A DNA stretch of 64,000 bases from Streptomyces sp. ERV7 (GTDB taxonomy: Bacteria; Actinomycetota; Actinomycetes; Streptomycetales; Streptomycetaceae): positions 372,001 through 436,000 of the forward strand of contig NZ_LYOY01000001.1 in NCBI RefSeq assembly GCF_001653515.1, given 5' to 3'. Positions 1 to 8,802 of this stretch are shown one piece after another; the stretch's first letter is position 1, and every line of letters begins with the position of its first letter. Position numbers and translations under genes: made by a program. The notes below the pieces were generated by a model. It did no database searches. It saw only the letters and a program-made list of their open reading frames with translations, and was not told where the DNA came from.

Positions 1-512
1 GTGACGCCCTTGGGGCGGCCGGTGGAGCCGGAGGTGAACATGATGAAGGCGGGGCTGTCCGGGGCGGCGCCCGCCGTCGACGGGCCGTCGGCCAGCGGCA
101 CTTCGGGCAGGGCCAGGACGGGCCCGGTGAGCCCGGCCGCGTCCAGCAGCTTGGCGTCGCCGACGGTGAGGGTGACGCCCGCGTCGGCGATCATCCCTTC
201 GGTACGGAGCCGGGGCTGCGCGGGATCGAGCGGCACGCACACGGCTCCGGCACCCCACAGGGCGAGCTGCGCGACGACGGTGCGGGCGGACCGGGTGGTC
301 AGCAGTGCCACCCGGTCGCCGGGTGCCACCTGATGCTCGCGCAGATGGGCGGCGAGGGCGCGTCCTGCCCGGTCGAGTTGACCGTAGGTGAGGGTGGTGT
401 CGCCGTCGACGACGGCCAGGGCGTCGGGGGTGCGGGCGGCGTGCCGGGCCACGAGGTCCGGCAGCGCTGTCGCCCGATCCGGGGCCAGGGTGGGCGCGGT
501 GGTGGATGTCAT
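1..512 (-). CDS. NRPS adenylation-domain protein, partial at left edge
   Basis: The ATG at 512 opens the N-terminal part of an adenylation (AMP-binding) domain; the gene leaves the window at position 1. Within about 170 residues I read the A1/A2-like region and the A3 core TSGSTGRPKGVT, the ATP-binding P-loop-like motif of this family. It begins directly with an A domain; no condensation domain precedes it. Its start lies one base beyond the stop of the upstream A-T gene (TGA-C-ATG), so the two are translationally coupled. The product would activate an amino or aryl acid as AMP ester. Specificity residues lie beyond the window. Confidence 0.85.
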   Translation of the reverse strand, partial: MTSTTAPTLAPDRATALPDLVARHAARTPDALAVVDGDTTLTYGQLDRAGRALAAHLREHQVAPGDRVALLTTRSARTVVAQLALWGAGAVCVPLDPAQPRLRTEGMIADAGVTLTVGDAKLLDAAGLTGPVLALPEVPLADGPSTAGAAPDSPAFIMFTSGSTGRPKGV

Positions 513-513
513 G

Positions 514-2406
514 TCAGGCTCCTGCCGGTCGCGGGGTCCAGCGCTGGTCGAGGAGGGCGGCGAAGGCGCCCAGGTCGGTGCTGCGCAGCAGTTCGTGCGC
601 GCGCGGGCGGATGCCGCTCTCCCGCTCGACGTGCGCGAGGAGGCGCGCGGCGACGACGGAGGTGCCGCCGATATCGGTGAAGTTCTCGCCGAGTACGGTC
701 TCGGGCCGCCCCAGGAGGTCGCGTACGGCCGCGAGGACCAGCCGCTCGCCGGGCGTGGCGTCGGCCGGCTCGTCCGCCGGGGCTGCGGGCGCCGCGGGGG
801 AGGGGTCCTGGGCGGCCAGCGCGGCCCGGTCCACCTTGCCGTTGGCGTCGAGCGGATAGGCGTCGACGAACCGGACGGCGGCCGGGACGGCCTGCTCGGG
901 GAGCCAGGCGCGGACCGCGGTGAGCAGGTCGGCGGAGGCCGGGGTGTCGGCAGCGGGCTTGAGGTGGGCGACGAGACGGGCGAGGCCGGAGTCGTCGCGC
1001 CGCACGGTGACGACGGCCGTGCGCACCCGGGCGTCCTGCTCGAAGGCGGCCTCCACCTCGCCGAGTTCGATCCGCACCCCGCTGATCTTGACCTGGTGGT
1101 CGAGGCGGCCGAGGAACTCCAGACCGCCGTCGGCGCCCATGCGGACCCGGTCGCCGGTGCGGTACAGGCGCTCGACAGCCTCCAGCGCCGGGTGCCCGGC
1201 CGGGGCGGTGAAGCGGCGCGCGGTCAGCTCGGGGTCGAGGTAGCCGAGCGCCAGGCAGTGGCCGCCGATGCGCAGTTCGCCGTCCTGCCCCCGGGCGACG
1301 GGCCGGCCCTCGTCGTCGGTGACGACGACGGTGACGCCCGGCAGGGGTGTGCCGATCGGCGGCGGCGCCACCTCGCCCGCGGCCGCGTCGGTGGCGCGCA
1401 TCGCGTACGTGGTGGTGACGACGGTGGCCTCGGCCGGGCCGTAGGCGTTGTGGACCGTGGCGGTGACGTCCGGGCCGGGGCGGCGGCGCATACGGTCGCC
1501 GCCGACGACGAGGTGACGCAGTTTCAGGTCGCTCGGCCACGGCCGGTCCAGGAGCGGCTCGACGGTGGGGGTCGCCGCCACGCACACCGTCACGGCGGCA
1601 TCGCGCCACCAGTCGGTGAGCAGCTCCGCGTCCCAGCGGGTGTCGTCGGGGGCCGGGACGAGGGCGGCACCCGAGGTCAGCCCGGCCCACAGCTCCAGCA
1701 GATGCGGGTCGAAGGCGACCCCGATCAGCAGGGACTGCCGGTCGCCCGGCGCCAGGGCGGTGGCCGCCCGGTACCAGTCGAGGGCGACGGAGAGCGAGGC
1801 CTCGGCCACGGCGACCGCCTTGGGGCGGCCGGTCGATCCGGAGGTGAGGACGGCGTACAGGGCGCCCGCCGGAGCGCGTCGCGCACCGGAGGGGCGGGCG
1901 GCGAACGCGGCCACCGCCCCGGCCGGCGCGTTCACGCCGTCGGTGGGCAGGGGCAGTGCGAGGTGCTCCCCGGCGTGGTGGGCCGGGGGCAGCACACCGG
2001 GCTCACCGATGAGGCAGGCGACGTCGAGGTCCTCGGTGACGGCCTGGGTGCGGCGCTCGCCGGGGCGCGGGCCCAGCGGCAGGTAGACGGCGCCGATCCG
2101 GGCGAGCGCGACGGCGGTCACCACCAGCGCGGTGGACCGGTCGAGGCAGACACCGACCAGATCCCCGGGCCGTACGCGGTCGCGCAGGGCGGCGGCGACG
2201 CGCTCGGCGGCGGCATCGAGGTCTCCGTACGTCCAGGTCCGCGTGCCGTCGATGACGGCGGGGGCCTGCGGGGTGCGCCGGGCCCAGTCCTCGAAGCGGG
2301 CGACGACGGCGGTCGGTTCGGCGGCGGGGCCGTGGGCGACGCTCACCGCCGTGCCGGTGCCGGTGGCCGCGACGGTGGTCTCGGGAAGGGAGGGGGACTG
2401 GATCAT
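514..2406 (-). CDS. NRPS adenylation-thiolation (A-T) protein
   Basis: 630 residues: an adenylation domain (about 35-510) followed by a carrier domain (about 550-620). Seen motifs: A3 TSGSTGRPK, A5 NAYGPAEAT, A7 YRTGD, A8 GRLDHQVKISGVRIELGE, A10 NGKVDR, and the carrier motif DIGGTS with the phosphopantetheine serine near residue 583. There is no condensation domain, so peptide-bond formation must come from a partner, possibly the stand-alone C protein upstream. By manual alignment to GrsA the pocket starts D235-P236-L239, which I cannot assign to a substrate. ATG 2406 overlaps the previous stop by one base (TGATG), with GGAG five bases upstream; the GTG three bases earlier is less well spaced. 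Confidence 0.9.
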   Translation of the reverse strand: MIQSPSLPETTVAATGTGTAVSVAHGPAAEPTAVVARFEDWARRTPQAPAVIDGTRTWTYGDLDAAAERVAAALRDRVRPGDLVGVCLDRSTALVVTAVALARIGAVYLPLGPRPGERRTQAVTEDLDVACLIGEPGVLPPAHHAGEHLALPLPTDGVNAPAGAVAAFAARPSGARRAPAGALYAVLTSGSTGRPKAVAVAEASLSVALDWYRAATALAPGDRQSLLIGVAFDPHLLELWAGLTSGAALVPAPDDTRWDAELLTDWWRDAAVTVCVAATPTVEPLLDRPWPSDLKLRHLVVGGDRMRRRPGPDVTATVHNAYGPAEATVVTTTYAMRATDAAAGEVAPPPIGTPLPGVTVVVTDDEGRPVARGQDGELRIGGHCLALGYLDPELTARRFTAPAGHPALEAVERLYRTGDRVRMGADGGLEFLGRLDHQVKISGVRIELGEVEAAFEQDARVRTAVVTVRRDDSGLARLVAHLKPAADTPASADLLTAVRAWLPEQAVPAAVRFVDAYPLDANGKVDRAALAAQDPSPAAPAAPADEPADATPGERLVLAAVRDLLGRPETVLGENFTDIGGTSVVAARLLAHVERESGIRPRAHELLRSTDLGAFAALLDQRWTPRPAGA

Positions 2407-5400
2407 CACGACTCCGTGGAGAGAGGGGCGGTGGCGGCGAGGGCGTCGGCCTGGTCGGCGAGCACGGGGTTGCGGAAGAGCACCTTCAACGGCGGACGCG
2501 TGCCCAGATGGGGCTCCAGCCAGGCCGCGAGCTCGGCGGCCAGCAGCGAATGGCCCCCGATGTGGAAGAAGTGGGAGGCGGCGTCGAAGCGGCTGTGGCC
2601 GAGCACCTCACGCCAGCCGTCCACCAGCAGGGTCGTCATCGGATCGTCCGGCACGGCGATGGTCTCCGCGTCCCCGGACACGGTCTCCGGCTCGGGCGCC
2701 GCCGGGGCCACCGGGTCGAGCGCGACCGCGCGGCGGCCCAGGGCCGTGCGGTCCGGCTTGCCGCCCGCCAGCGTCGGCATCGTCGTGAGGCGGGCCCACC
2801 GGGCGGGCACGAGGGGGCCGGGCAGACGGCGGCCCAACTCGGTGTGCAGCGCCTTCTCGTCGACGTCGGCGGGGCCGGAGCCGTCCTCGAAGAAGCCGAC
2901 GAGCCGGGGCGCGGCGGGGCTCTCACGGTCCAGGACGACCGCGCAGGAGCGCCCGCCGAGCACCGCGGACGCCGCCGCCTCGATCTCCTCCAGTTCGATG
3001 CGATGGCCGCGCAGCTTGACCTGGTTGTCGCGACGGCCCAGGAAGTACAGCAGGCCGTCCAGACCCCGGTAGCCGAGGTCGCCGGTGAGGTAGACGCGCT
3101 CCCCGCCGAGCGCGTCCACGGTGAGGAACCGGGCGGCCGTCACCTCCGGGTTGCCGGGGTAGCCCTCGGCCAGGCCGGGCCCGGCGATGGCCAGTTCACC
3201 GACGGCGCCGCTCGGCAGCGGGCGGTGGTGCGCGTCCAGGACGTGGACGCGCTCGCCCGGCAGTTCGGTGCCCAGCGGGATCTCGGCGCCCTCGCCCAGG
3301 GCGTCGCGGGCGACCTCGTGGACGGTGGAGGTGATGGCCGCCTCGGTGACGCCGTACGCGTTCAGGACGGTGGCGTCGGTGTCGGCGAGGAGGCCGCGCA
3401 GGGTCTCGGCGGGCAGGCGTTCGCCGCCCAGGACCAAGAGCCGGGGCGCCCAGCTCTCCTCGCGCAGCGCGGGCCGCAGCTCTTCGCGGGTGGCGAGGAA
3501 GTAGCTGGTGGGGAGGTTGGCGACGGTGACCCGGGCGGCGGCGAGCAGTTCGGCGAGCTCCGACGCGGTGGGCACCTCGTGCTCGGGCACCACCAGACAC
3601 GCGCCCGAGTGCAGGGTGGGCAGCACCTCCTCAAGGGCCACGTCGAAGGACGGCTGCGCGAACATCAGGACCCGGTCGGCGCTGGTGAGGGCGAACCGCT
3701 GGGCGGCCGCGGTCAGATGGTGTTCCAGGGCCGCGCGGCCGACGGCGACCGGCTTGGGCGTTCCGGTGGAGCCGGAGGTGTGGATGACGTAGGTGGTGTG
3801 GGGCAGGACGTCGGCCGCGTGGGCGCGGGGCAGCACGGGCGCGTCGATCCGGGCGGCGGGCAGGTCGTCCGGCAGCTCCGGGCCGCCCTCGCCGGTCAGT
3901 ACCAGCGCCGGGGCGAGCCGCCGGAGCAGCAGGGCGATACGGGCGGGCGGGTCGGCGGGGGACAGCGGGCAGTAGACGGCGCCGGTGCGCAGACAGGCCA
4001 GCAGGGCGGTGACCGAGTCGGCTCCCCGGGGCAGGACGGCGGCCACCGGCTGTCCCGGTGCGACCCCCGCCGTGCGCAGCCGCTCGGCGAGCGAGGCGAC
4101 CCGCTCGTCGAGTTCGCCGTACGTCACCCGGCGCGCCCCGCACAGCAGGGCGGGCAGCGACGGGTGGTGGGCGGCCACCGGATCCAGCAGATCGCGGTCG
4201 TACGGCACGGGCGCGGCCTCGGCGGCCGGCTCCACCGCGGCCGGGGCGAGGTCGGCCAACGGGGCCTCGGGGGCGTCGAGGTAGGCGCGCAGCAGCTCCA
4301 GGAAGCGGCCGGAGAGCAGCTTGGCCACGTCCTCGCCGAGCAGGTCGGCGTCGTAGTCCCACACCAGGGTCATGCCGGGCGCGCCGTGGCGCGTGGTGAC
4401 GCCGCGCCGGTCGTCCGGCAGCAGCACCACGTCCAGGTCGAAGCGGGTGGTGCCGGTGTTGAACCCCTCGAACAGGGTGATGTCCAGGCCCGGCAGGTCG
4501 ATCTCGGGCAGCGGTGCGTCGTGGGCGCTGAACATGACCGAGAACAGCGGGTTGTCGGCGCCGGAGGTGTGCAGGCCGAGCGCCCGGGTCAGCTCCTGGA
4601 CCGGCACGTCCTGGTGCGGCAGGGCGCGGATGAGGGTGTCGGTGACCTCGTCCATGGTGTCCTGGGCCGGGACGGCGGCGTCCAGGGCGAGCGGCAGCGG
4701 GATGGTGTTGACGAACATGCCGACGGCGTCCTCGTACCCCGGCGGCCGGTTGCCGACCGCGGTGCCGACGACCATCCGGGAGCGGCCGCTGTGGCGGCGC
4801 AGGAGTTCGGCGAACAGTCCCAGGAGCGTGGCGAAGGGGGTGAGGCCGCGCTCACGGGTGTGGGCGCGCAGCCGCTCGGCGAGATCGGCGCCGATCGTCT
4901 GCCGCAGCTGTCCGCCGTGGTGCCTGCGGTGGGCGCCGGGGCGGGTCAGTCCGGGCAGCGGCAGGTCGCGGGGCTGGTCGCGCAGTTCGGCCTGCCAGAA
5001 CTCCAGTGACTCCAGGGCGTAGGCGGTGTCTGCCTGGGCCCGCACATGGTCCGCGTACGAAGGGGCGGGCGGGAGCGTGAGGGTTTCCCCCGTGACGCGG
5101 GCGCGGTAGGTGCGGAAGACGTCGTCGAGCAGGATCGCGAACGAGTGCCCGTCGTGGATCAGATGGTGTTCGACGTGGACGAGCCGGTGGTGGTGCTCGG
5201 CGAGTCGTACGAGCGTCCAGCGGATCAGCGGCGCCTCGAAGGTGTCGAGCGGCGTCTCGGCCTCGCCGCGCAGCAGGTCCTGGAAGGCCGCCTCGGGGTC
5301 GTCCTCGCCGCTGAGGTCGGTGGTGTGCAGCCTCGGCGCGCACCGCTCCGCGACCCGCTGGCCCGGTACGGACCCGGGCCGCTCCACGAGTTCGAGCCGC

Positions 5401-5564
5401 AGGCCCGCGTGGCGGGCCAGGGTGGCGGCCAGGCCCTGGTGCAGGGCCTCGGTGTCGAGGGGGCCCCACAGGTCGAGTGCGGCGGTGAAGTTGTAGGCAC
5501 GGCTGCCGGGCTGCATCTGTTCGTGCAGCCAGACGATCTCCTGCGAGGCGGAGAGCGGAAGCAT
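2406..5564 (-). CDS. NRPS module C-A-T
   Basis: 1052 residues with one complete elongation module. Condensation domain about 1-440 with the intact motif HHLIHDG (catalytic second His at 134); adenylation domain about 470-900 with HTSGSTGTPK (595-604), NAYGVTEAA, YLTGD, GRRDNQVKLRGHRIELEE and GGKPDR; carrier domain with GGHSL, attachment serine near 1006. Manual alignment to GrsA gives a pocket of D-V-E-N-V-G-A-I, with E239 and N278 as in some codes for basic residues such as ornithine; this is only a hint. The start chosen (5564) begins exactly at the C-domain N-terminus (MLPLSASQEIVWLHEQ) and has AGGGA upstream. A longer frame extends upstream into the neighbouring gene and is rejected. Confidence 0.92.
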   Translation of the reverse strand: MLPLSASQEIVWLHEQMQPGSRAYNFTAALDLWGPLDTEALHQGLAATLARHAGLRLELVERPGSVPGQRVAERCAPRLHTTDLSGEDDPEAAFQDLLRGEAETPLDTFEAPLIRWTLVRLAEHHHRLVHVEHHLIHDGHSFAILLDDVFRTYRARVTGETLTLPPAPSYADHVRAQADTAYALESLEFWQAELRDQPRDLPLPGLTRPGAHRRHHGGQLRQTIGADLAERLRAHTRERGLTPFATLLGLFAELLRRHSGRSRMVVGTAVGNRPPGYEDAVGMFVNTIPLPLALDAAVPAQDTMDEVTDTLIRALPHQDVPVQELTRALGLHTSGADNPLFSVMFSAHDAPLPEIDLPGLDITLFEGFNTGTTRFDLDVVLLPDDRRGVTTRHGAPGMTLVWDYDADLLGEDVAKLLSGRFLELLRAYLDAPEAPLADLAPAAVEPAAEAAPVPYDRDLLDPVAAHHPSLPALLCGARRVTYGELDERVASLAERLRTAGVAPGQPVAAVLPRGADSVTALLACLRTGAVYCPLSPADPPARIALLLRRLAPALVLTGEGGPELPDDLPAARIDAPVLPRAHAADVLPHTTYVIHTSGSTGTPKPVAVGRAALEHHLTAAAQRFALTSADRVLMFAQPSFDVALEEVLPTLHSGACLVVPEHEVPTASELAELLAAARVTVANLPTSYFLATREELRPALREESWAPRLLVLGGERLPAETLRGLLADTDATVLNAYGVTEAAITSTVHEVARDALGEGAEIPLGTELPGERVHVLDAHHRPLPSGAVGELAIAGPGLAEGYPGNPEVTAARFLTVDALGGERVYLTGDLGYRGLDGLLYFLGRRDNQVKLRGHRIELEEIEAAASAVLGGRSCAVVLDRESPAAPRLVGFFEDGSGPADVDEKALHTELGRRLPGPLVPARWARLTTMPTLAGGKPDRTALGRRAVALDPVAPAAPEPETVSGDAETIAVPDDPMTTLLVDGWREVLGHSRFDAASHFFHIGGHSLLAAELAAWLEPHLGTRPPLKVLFRNPVLADQADALAATAPLSTES

Positions 5565-5728
5565 GAGCGGTCCCTGAGGGTTGTCGGGCGGTTTCCGGGG
5601 CCCGGTCACGGTCGTGCCGGGCAGGGTCGTACGGGCGGCCTCGCGGGTCGCGCGGGGCCGCGTGAAAGGGCGTGTGGGGTCTGGGGGATGCGTCGGGTGT
5701 GCGGCGCGGCGGGGTGCGCCGCGTTTCC

Positions 5729-5771
5729 AAGGGGGCGCGCTCCACGGCGGCTTGAGTGCCGCGCGCCCTTT
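5729..5771. repeat. Inverted repeat in the gap between two NRPS genes
   Basis: The 226-bp gap 5565-5790 separates the stand-alone C gene from the C-A-T gene. It holds an inverted repeat with a GGGCGCGC / GCGCGCCC core, a two-base bulge and a loop of about 20 bases. It could be a terminator, attenuator or mRNA-processing hairpin that lowers expression of the downstream synthetase. No T-run follows, so termination is uncertain. Confidence 0.4.
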
Positions 5772-5790
5772 GTCGGCCGCTGTGCCGGGG

Positions 5791-7077
5791 TCAGCCCGCG
5801 GTGCGCGTCGCCGGGCGCAGCGCCTGGGCGAGTGCCTCGAAGGCCCGGTGCGCGGTGGCGTCGTCGAGTACCGCGCGGTCCCACACCATCCGCAGACGGA
5901 TCTCGGCCCCCTGGGTGACGGAGACGGCGAAGGGGCCGCGTACGGGTCTGCCGTCGATGTGGACCTCCCGGCCCTCGACACCGGCCAGTCGCAGGGGCGG
6001 GCGGCGGCTGTCGTCGTCGACGGTCAGCAGTCCGTCCAGAGCGCCGTTCCAGCCCGTACCGGCCGACCGCGCGGCGGCCACCACCGCGTCGAAGGGCATG
6101 TCGGCCCGGTCGAGGTCGTCCCACCAGGCGTCGGCCGTCGCCTCCGGCGCCGGTTCGTGGCCGGTGGCGGCGGGGAAGACCACGGTGTTGAGGAAGCAGC
6201 CGACGACCGGCCGCGCACCGGCGGGGCGGCCGCCCCAGGGGTAGCCGAGCGGGACGACGTGGTCCGGGCCGTACAGGGCGCCGGTCGCGGCGCGACAGGC
6301 GTCGAGCAGCCCGGGGAAGGGGACGCCGCCGTCGTGCGCGGGCAGCCGGGTCTCGGCCGAGCCGCTGGGGAGCGTGCCCGCCGGTACGCGTTCCGGGCGG
6401 GGCAGCGGCGCGTGTGCCCGCACGGCGCGCAGCCGGTCCGCCCAGTACGCGGCCGCCTCGGGCGTGTCCGCGCGTTCCTCGGCGCCGAGTTGGAGCAGGA
6501 CCGCCTCGCGGTAGGCGGCGAGTTCGGCTGCCGTCTCCTCGGGCGTGGTGACGGTGTCCTCGGTGTACGCGGCGCCGAGTTCGTCGGCGATCCGGGCCAG
6601 CGACCGGCCGTCGCAGACGGCGTGGTCGAGGACGACGGCGAGGACGTCCTGGGTGCGGTCCTGTTCGTCGCGGGCGAGGAACAGCCGCAGGGGCGGGCCC
6701 TGCGGATCCCAGGAGGCGAGTGCGCGGCGCAGGGTGTCGGCGGGGCGCTCGCCCGGCGCGGGGGCCGGGCAGGTGACGTGGACGTCCGGTTCCCCGGTGT
6801 GCAGGACCGGGGTGCCCCGGACGACGGCGGGCCGTGAGCGCAGGGCGGTGTGCCGTGCGGCGAGTCGGCGGGCGGCCGTCCGCAGGCGCTCGGGGTCGAC
6901 GGTGCCGTACGGGAAGGCGAAGAACATCGGCACCAGGTCCGGGCGTCCGGCCGGGTCCAGCGAACGCACCAGTGCGAAGCGGCGCTGTGCCCCGGTGACC
7001 GGCAGCAGGGCGCCCGCCCCGTCGTCGGCGGTGATACGCCGGTAGCGGGCCAGGTACTGGCTCGTGATGCTGGGCAC
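5791..7077 (-). CDS. Stand-alone NRPS condensation-domain protein
   Basis: 428 residues forming a single condensation-type (chloramphenicol-acetyltransferase fold) domain. The active-site motif reads DHAVCDG: the second, catalytic His (about 152) and the DG are kept, but the first His of HHxxxDG is Asp. A later motif GCFLNTVVFP matches the C-domain floor/latch region. There is no carrier or adenylation domain. It could supply the missing condensation step for the downstream A-T protein, or release or acylate the product like PapA-type acyltransferases. Start GTG 7077 has GAGGA upstream. It lies 42 bp after the exporter gene, same strand. Confidence 0.82.
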   Translation of the reverse strand: MPSITSQYLARYRRITADDGAGALLPVTGAQRRFALVRSLDPAGRPDLVPMFFAFPYGTVDPERLRTAARRLAARHTALRSRPAVVRGTPVLHTGEPDVHVTCPAPAPGERPADTLRRALASWDPQGPPLRLFLARDEQDRTQDVLAVVLDHAVCDGRSLARIADELGAAYTEDTVTTPEETAAELAAYREAVLLQLGAEERADTPEAAAYWADRLRAVRAHAPLPRPERVPAGTLPSGSAETRLPAHDGGVPFPGLLDACRAATGALYGPDHVVPLGYPWGGRPAGARPVVGCFLNTVVFPAATGHEPAPEATADAWWDDLDRADMPFDAVVAAARSAGTGWNGALDGLLTVDDDSRRPPLRLAGVEGREVHIDGRPVRGPFAVSVTQGAEIRLRMVWDRAVLDDATAHRAFEALAQALRPATRTAG

Positions 7078-7119
7078 GGAATCCTCGCTCTGTGGTGGTG
7101 TGTTGGGGTGCGCCGTGGT

Positions 7120-8427
7120 TCAGCGGGCGGGTGCGGGCTCTTCGTCGCCGTCCAGGGCCGTGTCCGCCCGGGGGGCCTCGGGTTCGGGCAGGTCCCGCAT
7201 CCGGCGCAGCGGGGAGAGCAGCAGTGGCAGCGGTACGGCGAGGAAACCGGCGGCGCAGCAGGCCAGTGCGGTGCGCGGCCCGAAGGTCTCGGCGAGGGCG
7301 CCGCCCAGGAGTGCGCCGAGCGGCAGCGTGCCCCACATGAGGAAGCGCAGGGTGGCGTTCATCCGGCCGAGCAGCTGCGGCGGGCACAGCCCCTGGCGGA
7401 AGCTGACCTGGGCGATGTTGTAGACGACGGCGCCGAAGGAGATGCCCGCCGACCCGGTGGCGAACAGGGCCGCCCCGAGGGTGCCGTGCCCGGACAGCGG
7501 CCACAGCAGGGCGAACGGCCCGCTCAGCAGGACGGACCAGAGGATGAGCCGGGCCTGACCCCACCGGGAGGCGAGCCGCCCGGAGCACAGGGCGCCCAGG
7601 AGCCCACCGACGGCGGACGCGGAGAGGACCAGTCCCAGTGCGCCCGGTTCGAGGCCGACGACGCGTACGAGGTGCACGGTCTGGGTCGCCATGAGGACGG
7701 CCATGCACAGGTTGCCGAGCCCCGTGGTGAGGGCGATGACGCGCAGCAGCGGATGGCCGGTGACGAAGCGGATGCCTTCGCCTATGTCCTTGCGCAGGGA
7801 TGCGTCGGCGGCGGTGCGGGGCGGTTCCTCGGGCTGCTCGATGCGCAGGAGGAACAGGGCGGAGAGCAGATAGCCGAGGGCGTCGGCGAGGACGGCGAGG
7901 TGTGCCCCGAAGAGCTGGACGAGCCCGCCTCCGGCCCCCGGCCCGGCCACCTGCGCGGTCGAACGCACCGTCTCCAGACCGCCGTTGCCGGCCATGAGCT
8001 CCTCGCGCGGCAGGATCTGCGGCAGGAAGCTCTGGTGGGCCACGTCGAAGAACACGGTCGCCACGCCGGTGATCAGCGCGACGGCGTAGAGCTGGGCCAT
8101 GGTCAGGGCGTCGGCGAGCGCGGCGGCGGGGATGCTGGCCATGGCCACGGCGCGCACCAGGTCCGCCCGGATCATCAGGGGACGCTTGCGCATACGGTCG
8201 GTGAGGGCCCCGGCCGGCAGACCGACGAGCAGGAAGGCGGCGGTCTCCGCGGCCGTGAGCAGGCCCACTTGGATGGCGGAGGCGTCGAGTTCGAGGACGG
8301 CCACCAGGGGGAGGGCCACCAATGTGACCTGAGCGCCGAGTTGTCCGGCGGCCGCTCCTGCGAGCAGCATCCGGAAGTCGCGTCGGCGCATCGGGCTCCC
8401 CGTGGAGGCCCCAGATGTGTCGGACAT
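7120..8427 (-). CDS. MFS exporter of the EntS-like type
   Basis: About 435 residues with some twelve hydrophobic segments. The N-terminal half carries GLPAGALTDRMRKRPLMI, the MFS A-like loop. The overall layout matches the MFS_3 group (enterobactin exporter EntS and macrolide efflux relatives). As first gene of the NRPS operon it is the likely exporter of the peptide product. Start ATG 8427 has GAAGG eight bases upstream; GTG 8442 is a weaker alternative. Siderophore export would fit the family, but I found no iron-box palindrome upstream. Confidence 0.85.
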   Translation of the reverse strand: MSDTSGASTGSPMRRRDFRMLLAGAAAGQLGAQVTLVALPLVAVLELDASAIQVGLLTAAETAAFLLVGLPAGALTDRMRKRPLMIRADLVRAVAMASIPAAALADALTMAQLYAVALITGVATVFFDVAHQSFLPQILPREELMAGNGGLETVRSTAQVAGPGAGGGLVQLFGAHLAVLADALGYLLSALFLLRIEQPEEPPRTAADASLRKDIGEGIRFVTGHPLLRVIALTTGLGNLCMAVLMATQTVHLVRVVGLEPGALGLVLSASAVGGLLGALCSGRLASRWGQARLILWSVLLSGPFALLWPLSGHGTLGAALFATGSAGISFGAVVYNIAQVSFRQGLCPPQLLGRMNATLRFLMWGTLPLGALLGGALAETFGPRTALACCAAGFLAVPLPLLLSPLRRMRDLPEPEAPRADTALDGDEEPAPAR

Positions 8428-8442
8428 GTGAACGACCTTCAC

Positions 8443-8802
8443 CGAGCCGCCGATCGAGAGTCAAAGGATCACGGTCAGATTCGGTCGAGTCTTGTCGTAA
8501 CTTGTCAGAAAGGCATAAGAATTTTCGCCGAACTCACGGTAAGTCCGCATGAATGCCTGCCACTCGGTGTGCGCGACGGAACGGCCGTACGTCGACGCGC
8601 GCAGGAGGACGGCGGGAGGGGGGGCCGGGTACCCTGCACACGGAGTGACGGTCTCGATCCTGGCCGAAAACAACCACCAACGGCCACATGGTCATGGAAT
8701 CGTCACATTCGTCGGTTATGGAGCGTATGCGGTGCTGTGCTCCACCTCGGCGCGGTTCCCGGGCCGTGCGCCGCCGGCGTCCGCCTCGTAGAGTCTGGCG
8801 AC
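8443..8802. other. Divergent intergenic region with possible leader peptide
   Basis: The 360-bp gap between the NRPS operon (minus) and the carbonic-anhydrase gene (plus). It is AT-rich for this genome around 8490-8560. On the minus strand 8461-8550 is a 29-codon reading frame with a GGCAGG sequence upstream that ends 33 bp before the exporter start. Its third positions are mixed (about half G/C), so it is probably not a conserved gene; a leader peptide is possible. Toward the plus gene, TAGAGT at 8789-8794 is a -10-like hexamer 8 bp before the ATG. Confidence 0.35.

Noticed and set aside
388..5009. Long plus-strand open frames (for example 388-3072 and 2508-5009) opposite the NRPS genes.
   Set aside because: They are antisense shadows. 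Their composition is Gly/Arg/Asp-rich with no domain, whereas the minus strand shows complete NRPS motifs.
5565..5981. Upstream extension of the C-A-T protein to 5981.
   Set aside because: It would overlap the stand-alone C gene and has basic, low-complexity composition; the C-domain N-terminus and ribosome site fit 5564.
8443..8802. Possible iron box (DmdR/IdeR) for a siderophore-type NRPS.
   Set aside because: No TTAGGTTAG-type palindrome is present in the promoter region.
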